Part shown: positions 7,434 through 12,825 of the stretch, in pieces
How the letters are laid out: each line of letters begins with the position of its first letter
Numbering within the stretch: position 1 is the first letter of the stretch
Assembly: GCA_031254675.1 (NCBI GenBank)
Contig: JAIRTV010000193.1
Span: 1-12,825, forward strand
Direction: 5' to 3'
DNA: 12,825 nt
Source: Planctomycetaceae bacterium
GTDB lineage: Bacteria > Planctomycetota > Planctomycetia > Pirellulales > Thermoguttaceae
Program-made: the position numbers and the translations under genes
Notes under the pieces: model-generated
Seen by the model: the letters and a program-made list of their open reading frames with translations, nothing else
Databases searched by the model: none
What the model was told of the DNA's origin: nothing

Positions 7434-9101
7434 CTAATAGGCTTCGTGATGAACGGTTTTGACGGCTCTTCCCGACGGATCAATCATGTTTTTGAACGCC
7501 GCATCCCATTCCAACGCAACCGGTGTACTACAAGCAACCGAAGGAACCGACGGAACGGTTGCCGCCGCCGAATCAGATGGAAATAATTCCGAAAATATTG
7601 TGCGATAATAATATTCCTCTTTGGTCATGGGAGGATTGACCGGAAACCGTTCTGAAGCTTTTGCAAATTGATCGTCCGATACTTTCGATGAAGCAAGTGT
7701 TCGTAAAGTATCAATCCAGTTATAACCCACCCCGTCTGAAAATTGCTCCTTCTGACGCCACACCACACCCTCAGGAAGATAATCTTCAAACGCTTTTCGT
7801 AAAAACCATTTCTCCATGCGATTTTTCAAACCGCTGAGTTTCGATTCAGGATTCAACCGCATCGCAATATCCATAAATTCCTTGTCAAGAAATGGAACAC
7901 GTCCTTCCACCCCCCACGCTGCAAGCGATTTGTTGGCACGTAAACAATCATAAAGATACAATTTGTCCAATTTTCGTACCGTTTCTTCATGAAGAGCTTT
8001 CGCATTCGGTGCTTTATGGAAATACAAATAACCGCCAAAAATTTCGTCTGCCCCCTCACCGGAAAGCACCATTTTAATTCCCATCGAACGAATCACCCGC
8101 GCCAACAAATACATTGGCGTCGAAGCACGAACTGTTGTTACATCATAAGTTTCAATATGATAAATTACATCGCGAAGTGCATCCAAACCTTCCTGAATTG
8201 TGAAGTGAATTTCATGATGAACGGTTCCGATATAATCCGCAACTTTTTGTGCCGCCGCCAGATCGGGCGAACCTTCCAAACCAACCGCAAACGAATGAAG
8301 ACGCGGCCACCATGCTAATTGACGGTCTCCTGATTCGATACGGCTTGCCGCATACTTTTTCGCAACAGCCGACACAATCGACGAATCCAACCCGCCGGAA
8401 AGTAACACTCCATAAGGAACATCCGTCATCAATTGCCGTTTCACCGCCGCTTCCAACGCTTCTCGCAATTCATGAATTGACGATTCGTTATGCTCAACTG
8501 TTGCATAATCTCGCCAATCTCGATTGTACCAACGAGTCAATTTGCCATCTTTACTGTACCAATAATGACCAGGCGGAAATTGTTCAATTTTGTCGCAATA
8601 ACCTTCCAACGATTTCAATTCCGATGCGACATAAAATGTTCCTGTTTTGTCCCAACCCATGTACAACGGAATAATACCCATGTGATCACGAGCAATCAAA
8701 TAAGTATCATTTTTTTCGTCATACAAAGCAAAAGCGAAAATTCCATTCAGCTCTTCAAGAAAATTCACGCCTTTTTCTTGATACAAGGAAAGAATCACTT
8801 CACAATCCGACTTCGTTTTAAACTGATAAGTTCCTGCTTGTCTGTTACGAATATCCTGATGGTTATAAATTTCGCCGTTGACAGCCAGTACGATGTTACC
8901 GTCGGTTGAATAAAGCGGTTGTTTTCCCGATTGCGGATCAACGATTGCCAATCGTTCGTGGGTTAAAATTGATTTCGAACCGGCGTAAATTCCCGACCAA
9001 TCCGGTCCTCGATGACGGATTTTTCGTGACATGTCCAACGCCTGAAAACGTAACTTGTCCGCCGGCTCCTTCAACTCGAATATTCCAATGATGCCACACA
9101 T
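7434..9101 (-). CDS. asnB: asparagine synthase (glutamine-hydrolysing), AsnB type, 555 aa
   Basis: Makes asparagine from aspartate, ATP and glutamine in the cytoplasm. The protein begins MCGIIGIF, giving the N-terminal nucleophile Cys2 of the class II glutaminase domain. Other glutaminase residues are visible in HRGPDWSG (30-37), RLAIVDP (50-56), NGEIYNH (75-81) and SDCEVIL (98-104). The synthetase domain has the PP-loop SGGLDSS (235-241), SGEGADEIFGGYLYFHKAP near residue 350, and WRQKEQFSDGVGYNWID. The C-terminus (DPSGRAV..HHEAY) matches the enterobacterial AsnB pattern, and the length is almost the same as E. coli AsnB (554 aa). It is probably the first gene of the minus-strand block; the upstream 267 bp contain no gene and no clear promoter. 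Confidence 0.97.
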   Translation of the reverse strand: MCGIIGIFELKEPADKLRFQALDMSRKIRHRGPDWSGIYAGSKSILTHERLAIVDPQSGKQPLYSTDGNIVLAVNGEIYNHQDIRNRQAGTYQFKTKSDCEVILSLYQEKGVNFLEELNGIFAFALYDEKNDTYLIARDHMGIIPLYMGWDKTGTFYVASELKSLEGYCDKIEQFPPGHYWYSKDGKLTRWYNRDWRDYATVEHNESSIHELREALEAAVKRQLMTDVPYGVLLSGGLDSSIVSAVAKKYAASRIESGDRQLAWWPRLHSFAVGLEGSPDLAAAQKVADYIGTVHHEIHFTIQEGLDALRDVIYHIETYDVTTVRASTPMYLLARVIRSMGIKMVLSGEGADEIFGGYLYFHKAPNAKALHEETVRKLDKLYLYDCLRANKSLAAWGVEGRVPFLDKEFMDIAMRLNPESKLSGLKNRMEKWFLRKAFEDYLPEGVVWRQKEQFSDGVGYNWIDTLRTLASSKVSDDQFAKASERFPVNPPMTKEEYYYRTIFSELFPSDSAAATVPSVPSVACSTPVALEWDAAFKNMIDPSGRAVKTVHHEAY

Positions 9102-9267
9102 AAATTTGTCTCTGGTTGAATTTTATTGAATCAGACAGAATTTGTCCGGAATGTCTATTGACAACATGACCGCGCTTCTATGACAGTATTAACACACCCT
9201 AATTTAGCGTGCCGCATTTTCGACATTCAAGGACAAAATTCTACATGAAATCCCAATAGTTTCAATA

Positions 9268-9312
9268 CCGGTTTTTTTGAAAACGGACAGAATTATTTAT
9301 ACCGCTTTCGGT
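9268..9312. other. two small inverted repeats in the nuclease-asnB gap
   Basis: Between the nuclease stop and the asnB start lie CCGGTTTTTTTGAAAACGG (9268-9286, an imperfect hairpin) and ACCGCTTTCGGT (9301-9312, a 4-bp stem with a CTTT loop). In the minus direction they fall after the nuclease stop, but neither is followed by a run of T on that strand, so a Rho-independent terminator is doubtful. Confidence 0.25.
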
Positions 9313-9368
9313 TGGAATCCAGCAAAACGGTTTCACTGAAAATTTTACGGGAAGATCAGTTAAAACGT

Positions 9369-10250
9369 TTATTTTAATGCTGTTGCAAATTCATTTAACG
9401 AAACACATGTCAGAGCAAAATCCGCTAATTCATCAAGTTTGGTAATATCTTGAATGGAACAGATTTTTTTCTGAAGCGATTTTGAAGGCAATTCCAAACG
9501 ACGCGATAAAATACGAATAACCATTTCGGCTTTGCCTTTGGCTTCACCTTCTGCTTTGCCTTTGGCTTTACCTTCGGCTTGCCATTTATCGATATAGCCA
9601 AGTTCTTTCAGACATTGGTCAACTTTTTTTCCCATAATTATCTCCTGAAATGTTTTGATATTTGCCTCTGTTACAACATCAAGGTAAGCATCAAGAGCAG
9701 GGTCTTTCCCATGTTTTGCTGCTTCCGTTAAAAGAAAATGTAACCGAGCGGTTGTTAATTCTTTATTCAAATGGGTGAGCCAAAGGTTTTCGTCTTCCGC
9801 CAACTCATTTGAAACGACAATTTGAGTTGGTCCTATATCGTGATGAACGATATAAATACCATTCCGGTTTGATGTTATTTTGTAACGATTTGATAATTTT
9901 TTTAACAATTTGTGTGGATGTCGTGAAGTTACCATTGTTACCGACATGTTATCGATATGAATATTCTGTCGAGAAATGTAAAACAATTTATAACCGTGCG
10001 TCTTGTAATAATCACCGATGTCAAGCGAATCACTGGGGCTTTTGTATTCAAGAATATTATAGTTTCGAAAAATTCCGGCAATATTTTTGTCGATAACAAC
10101 ATTTTTACGTTTTTTAATGATAAGAACATCAATTCGTAACGATCCTTTCGTTAAGAGATATTCTTCTTCGAATTTCAATACATTCCGATATTCGTTAAGT
10201 TCGAGTTGCATCGCTCCGCAAAATGCCGGATGCCACAATGTTTTTGTCAT
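9369..10250 (-). CDS. Rpn-family (PD-(D/E)XK) nuclease/transposase-like protein, 293 aa
   Basis: Member of the PD-(D/E)XK superfamily proteins often annotated as Rpn family recombination-promoting nuclease or putative transposase. Related Rpn proteins are DNA endonucleases that promote recombination; some act in phage defence. The nuclease core shows the strand RIDVLIIKK with D41 and the ILEYKSP motif with E68 and K70, matching D...ExK. An all-alpha middle part (about 150-220) leads to a low-complexity linker of GKA/EGKA repeats (226-242). The end, about residues 243-293 (RILSRRLELPSKSLQKKI...), resembles the DUF4351-type helical tail typical of these proteins. The start ATG 10250 has no RBS. 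No terminal repeats of a mobile element were found. Such genes are frequently multicopy in gut and planctomycete genomes. Confidence 0.8.
   Translation of the reverse strand: MTKTLWHPAFCGAMQLELNEYRNVLKFEEEYLLTKGSLRIDVLIIKKRKNVVIDKNIAGIFRNYNILEYKSPSDSLDIGDYYKTHGYKLFYISRQNIHIDNMSVTMVTSRHPHKLLKKLSNRYKITSNRNGIYIVHHDIGPTQIVVSNELAEDENLWLTHLNKELTTARLHFLLTEAAKHGKDPALDAYLDVVTEANIKTFQEIIMGKKVDQCLKELGYIDKWQAEGKAKGKAEGEAKGKAEMVIRILSRRLELPSKSLQKKICSIQDITKLDELADFALTCVSLNEFATALK
9529..9576 (-). repeat. two 24-bp direct repeats coding for the GKA-rich linker
   Basis: Two adjacent 24-bp units (9529-9552 and 9553-9576) differ at two positions and lie inside the nuclease gene, coding for the EGEAKGKA/EGKAKGKA linker. 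Unit number is likely to vary by slippage between copies and strains, changing linker length without breaking the frame. Confidence 0.85.
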
Positions 10251-10626
10251 AATTTAATTTTCAAGGATTGCCGAATGAGTGATATTTGTTCTTTCTTCAT
10301 TACCGACGTTATTATCAACATTCATTTGATGTTGACTTATTTTACATTGACCTGTTGACGTTTGCAAGAGATACCGACACGAAACTCTGAGAAATTGTAG
10401 AAGATTGGATTCCTAAGAGGCGGCATCAACCGCAATATCTGTTCAACATTTATGATTTGCATGTTTTGTTACGGCAAAACGAATTACAGACAAAAACCAA
10501 TTACGGAAAGTAATCCACTGAAATTTTGAAGCAAAACAAGAATGTGTGTGAATATGTTTTTGTTTTGTTCGTTGTTCGGTTTTTTTATTGATGATAAAAA
10601 TAGACGCAAAAATATTGTTATGAATT
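10251..10626. other. intergenic stretch between nuclease and GyrI-like gene
   Basis: This 376-bp stretch holds no intact gene. The plus strand carries an interrupted reading frame (10283-10513) listed separately. The remaining sequence is AT-rich, with short T runs around 10555-10590 and no recognisable hairpin terminator. Confidence 0.5.
10283..10513 (+). pseudogene. gene remnant with one in-frame TGA, about 76 codons
   Basis: One plus-strand frame stays protein-like from 10283 to the TAA at 10511-10513 apart from a single TGA at 10388-10390. The first half ends in FDVDLFYIDLLTFARDTDTK-L; the second half reads EIVEDWIPKRRHQPQYLFNI and continues YDLHVLLRQNELQTKTNYGK. The codon choice (GAA, GAT, TTG, CGG, CAA) and amino-acid mix match genes of this window, and the frame does not change across the stop. 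TGA is used as a normal stop by other genes here. No good start codon is present, so it looks like the decayed C-terminal part of a gene, of a family I do not recognise. Chance openness of an AT-rich sequence cannot be excluded. Confidence 0.38.
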
Positions 10627-11160
10627 TTAGCGACCGGTATTCAATTCGGCGTTTAATAATTCGGTATTTAATCTTGTAACCGGTTCTTTTGTTTTCAGTG
10701 GAACGTAAAGGTCTAATGCGTCATTGGGAGTCCATTTTGGCGGATAGAGTTCGAAGCAAGCGGAATTCATATCAATATCGTAGTTGATCTGCGATTGAAT
10801 CCAGGTACTGTAAACGGTATGGTATGCCATTAAAATATCTGATGCCATTGGAATCAGACAACGAACAAATTTACCGGCAAGTAATTCGAATACGTCCATC
10901 CCTTCAGGAACGGAAATACCAGCAGTAATTTCCGATGCCGTCCAGAAATCAAGCGAAACATATTGATTTGTTTTGACGAAGAGACCGTAAGTTTTTTTGC
11001 GTTTCCAACCTGGTAATTTTTGCGTTTCGGAATAAAATTTTTGCCAAAGTGGTAAGCAATCATAAGATATTGCCGGAATTGTTGTCTGAGTATGGAATCC
11101 TGCAAGATGTTTTGCCGGATAATCGACAACTGTTATTTCAAAGTCTGTGGTTAGAGTCAT
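10627..11160 (-). CDS. stand-alone GyrI-like / AraC-type effector-binding domain protein, 177 aa
   Basis: A single GyrI-like (SOUL/effector-binding) domain without a DNA-binding domain. Such domains bind small amphipathic or cationic molecules, and stand-alone members include gyrase inhibitor GyrI, integron-associated effector-binding proteins and hydrolytic detoxifiers. Seen here: the N-terminal strand EITVVDYPAKHLAGFH (8-23), IPALW-like IPAISYDCLPLWQKFY (28-43), KTYGLFV (56-62), TAGISVPEGMDVFELLAGKF (79-98) and CFELYPP near 145. This is the usual domain pattern at near-complete length. I chose ATG 11160 over an upstream TTG at 11187. It is minus-strand and isolated, with no regulator gene beside it. 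The ligand is unknown. Confidence 0.78.
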   Translation of the reverse strand: MTLTTDFEITVVDYPAKHLAGFHTQTTIPAISYDCLPLWQKFYSETQKLPGWKRKKTYGLFVKTNQYVSLDFWTASEITAGISVPEGMDVFELLAGKFVRCLIPMASDILMAYHTVYSTWIQSQINYDIDMNSACFELYPPKWTPNDALDLYVPLKTKEPVTRLNTELLNAELNTGR

Positions 11161-11301
11161 CTGAGTATTTTGAAAAATTGAAAACAAACCGAAGATATGA
11201 AACTCTTCAGTATTACATTTTGACCGAGAAATTTACTGAATGATTTCTATTTAGTAACTGTTCATACACGCTAAATCCAACACCATAAAATGTATTGACG
11301 T

Positions 11302-11484
11302 TTAAATATTCACGACATTAATCTCAACATGATTTTTCATCTTTGTTTTGAAAAGTAGGTCGATTTCAGAAATGGGAGCAAAATCTAACATTCGCTGATA
11401 TTCTGTTGCCGGAACAGTGTGAAGTTGGTAGGATTCTGTCGAAACCTAACCGGTAAGTTTTTTCTGTTCAATTTTTTGTAGCAT
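11302..11484 (-). pseudogene. short gene remnant with one in-frame TAG, 60 codons
   Basis: From ATG 11484 the minus strand reads MLQKIEQKKLTG, then TAG (11446-11448), then in the same frame VSTESYQLHTVPATEYQRML, DFAPISEIDLLFKTKMKNHV and EINVVNI, ending at TAA 11302-11304. Codon use and composition look like real coding sequence of this genome, and the frame is kept across the stop. Other genes here use TAG as a stop (asnB), so suppression is unlikely; a decayed or truncated gene fits better. The family is not recognised. The frame also continues openly for eight codons upstream of the ATG, so the ATG need not be the original start. Confidence 0.38.
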
Positions 11485-11499
11485 GATCAGATGAATATC

Positions 11500-11720
11500 A
11501 CTGGAATTTTACGTAAATTTTTTTATATGTCAAAAAAAATTTTTTCACAATATTAAATTTTACAAAATAAAAATAAGTAAAACACGGTTTTTTGAGCAAT
11601 TCGATAAAATTTGTGATAAATTGTAAAAGATAGAACAAATAGCAAATCTGTTTCATGTTGATTTCGAGATTATTTTGACTCAAAAATTTTTTTCAAATTT
11701 TTCGTCATTTTCGTGAAAGG
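11500..11720. other. strongly AT-rich block with A/T tracts
   Basis: Dominated by A and T runs, including AAAAAAAATTTTTT at 11532-11545 and repeated AAAAATTTTTTT-like tracts up to about 11705. Stops occur in all frames, and the composition differs sharply from the neighbouring genes. Such DNA is expected to be curved and easily melted. It may be a silenced or decayed insertion, or a nucleoid-protein binding region; there is no evidence for a replication origin (no DnaA-box cluster seen). Confidence 0.6.
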
Positions 11721-11745
11721 GGAACTTAGGTCAAATGATATTTCT

Positions 11746-11952
11746 CTATTCTTCGAAGATAAACACGCAAAAATGAATATCAAAATCATTTTGGTTGTGT
11801 TCATGCGATGATGGTATTTTGGTTGTCAAAATTCCGTTTGGGACAGAAATCAATCGCCAATACGGTTCTGTTAATCCGTAATACGAATAGATATAATAAC
11901 TGTAATTGATTGTCATGATTTGTGTTTCCGATGAACAGTTCTTTTGAGCCAT
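11746..11952 (-). CDS. possible small hypothetical protein, 68 aa
   Basis: An ATG-initiated frame whose second half has balanced composition and genome-like codons (YYGLTEPYWRLISVPNGILT, then a His/Asp-rich segment and a hydrophobic end FCVFIFEE). It has no RBS and no recognised family. It may be an intact small gene, the end of a decayed gene, or chance. Confidence 0.28.
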   Translation of the reverse strand: MAQKNCSSETQIMTINYSYYIYSYYGLTEPYWRLISVPNGILTTKIPSSHEHNQNDFDIHFCVFIFEE

Positions 11953-12224
11953 GTTCTTTATTGTTATTTTGGCGAAAAAAATTTTGTGAAATTTCGATAG
12001 TTGACATTTGTTTTATGCCAATTGATGATCGGTTTGTTTTCCGACTGACAATCCGATTGCAGTTGGATTGGTCGGGTGAAATCCGCAAACGGAAAAATGT
12101 GAAATAGGCGAACAAAACAGCAACGACAAATTTTGAAAAACCGATATGGAGACAACATTGTTGACGAATGAAGTATTAAAACGTGATCCGAATAATTTAT
12201 GTGAACAGGGCAATTGAAAGCTGG

Positions 12225-12257
12225 ATTGTTGAAACAATTCGGTGAATTGTAACAATT
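12225..12257. promoter_or_regulatory. paired AATTGT-type palindromes upstream of the last gene
   Basis: ATTGTT-GA-AACAAT (12225-12238) and AATTGT-A-ACAATT (12245-12257) are both perfect inverted repeats with related half-sites. Their centres are about 19-20 bp apart, close to two helical turns. A third short palindrome, CAATTG (12211-12216), continues the spacing on the left. They end 15 bp before the ATG at 12273, where a regulator could block or steer transcription. A T run follows the second one, so a weak AT-rich terminator is an alternative reading. Confidence 0.4.
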
Positions 12258-12272
12258 TATTTTTTTGATTTT

Positions 12273-12825
12273 ATGAAACAGTGGATGTTTTTATTGATAT
12301 TTTTGGGTATTGTGATTTACTGTTGGTTCTTTTTTGCAACACCGTTTGAACCTTATCAGGGATTGAGTGGTGTTACATGGACGCGGTTTTCGTTTTTTTC
12401 TTATTTTCTGTTACCGGACGAATATTTTGCCGCGTGGGTTGGTTCTGACGGTAAGATTTCGTTGACAGACCGAATACCGGTTATTTTTACCGCAAGTCTT
12501 TGTTTTATGGCGGCAAGCGGTTATGGTTGGTTTATTTTGTCGCTTCCGTTGTTCAAGTTTTGGCGCAAAACCATTTCGTCATTGGAACATTGGTTATTGT
12601 CAACTATTGTTGGATTGAGTTTTTGTTCTTTGGTGTTATTTTGTTTCGGTTTATGCGAAAATTTAAACAATACCGCAGTAATCAGAACATTAACAATATT
12701 AGGAGTACTTCTCTTCCTTTTTTTGAACAGTTTATTTAGTTATCAAGACGCTTATGAATCTCAATCGGCTTATCCATTGCCGAAATTGAAAAAATGGTCT
12801 TGGTTCAAGAAATCAGTGTTTTTTA
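12273..12825 (+). CDS. N-terminal part of a multi-pass membrane protein (runs off the window)
   Basis: An open frame of 184 codons from ATG 12273 to the end of the window without a stop, so the protein is 3'-truncated by the window edge. Hydrophobic segments lie at about residues 4-22, 69-93, 106-127 and 136-155. Between TM1 and TM2 is a loop of about 45 residues containing LLPDEYFAAWVGSDGK. A charged stretch (KLKKWSWFKK) follows TM4. An in-frame TGA at 12243 and the absence of another ATG fix the start; there is no RBS. The pattern recalls planctomycete polytopic membrane proteins such as family-39-like glycosyltransferases, but the visible part has no catalytic motif, so the function stays open. 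Confidence 0.72.
   Translation, partial: MKQWMFLLIFLGIVIYCWFFFATPFEPYQGLSGVTWTRFSFFSYFLLPDEYFAAWVGSDGKISLTDRIPVIFTASLCFMAASGYGWFILSLPLFKFWRKTISSLEHWLLSTIVGLSFCSLVLFCFGLCENLNNTAVIRTLTILGVLLFLFLNSLFSYQDAYESQSAYPLPKLKKWSWFKKSVFF

Larger units (their letters stand above)
11161..12272. other. 1.1-kb AT-rich region without a firm gene
   Basis: No recognisable gene of normal length is present. It contains a minus-strand remnant with an internal TAG (11302-11484), a very AT-rich block (about 11500-11720), a possible 68-aa minus-strand ORF (11746-11952) and paired palindromes at the right end, all listed separately. On the plus strand, the codons of 11972-12107 (ending GEIRKRKNVK) and a 23-codon ATG frame at 12146-12217 also have gene-like codon choice and may be fragments of decayed genes. 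Confidence 0.5.

Noticed and set aside
9158..9163. Perfect TTGACA -35 box on the plus strand
   Set aside because: No matching -10 at proper spacing and no plus-strand gene downstream; it points into the nuclease gene in antisense.
10388..10390. TGA as a recoded codon (selenocysteine or alternative code)
   Set aside because: TGA ends the RND gene and the cupin gene normally, and no selenocysteine-type hairpin was apparent after this TGA; gene decay is simpler.
11801..12115. 104-codon minus-strand frame
   Set aside because: The composition looks like random translation of AT-rich DNA, it overlaps the better 68-codon frame, and it shows no domain features.

Overview
The window looks like a chromosomal segment of an AT-leaning member of the Planctomycetota, possibly from a gut or anaerobic lineage. 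The reasoning is indirect: a Tat-exported Gfo/Idh/MocA oxidoreductase, a large HpnN/MMPL-type RND exporter, weak or absent Shine-Dalgarno sequences and long intergenic stretches. No rRNA, tRNA, insertion sequence or CRISPR array was seen. The phylum is an inference; Verrucomicrobiota or Lentisphaerota are not excluded.

Layout. (1) 1-479: two abutting tandem arrays, both with a 21-bp period, followed by a short leader. (2) 480-3380 (+): a 966-aa RND/MMPL transporter, facing a minus-strand block with 20 bp between the two stops. (3) 3401-9101 (-): four genes transcribed asnB, argS, Gfo/Idh/MocA oxidoreductase, secreted cupin. The first two are housekeeping enzymes for asparagine synthesis and arginyl-tRNA charging. 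The last two are predicted to act outside the cytoplasm and may form a two-gene unit preceded by a clear RBS and a palindromic operator candidate. (4) 9369-12272: a gene-poor, AT-rich accessory stretch. It holds an Rpn-type PD-(D/E)XK nuclease, a stand-alone GyrI-like effector-binding protein, at least two reading-frame remnants each interrupted by one stop codon, a very AT-rich block, and a possible small ORF. (5) 12273-end (+): the N-terminal part of a multi-pass membrane protein that runs off the window, preceded by two or three evenly spaced AATTGT-type palindromes.

Nothing here is a convincing new multi-gene system. The best leads are the paired 21-bp arrays, the change of codon usage inside the RND gene, the interrupted remnants around the nuclease, and the palindrome cluster before the last gene. 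Everything was read by eye; no database search was possible.
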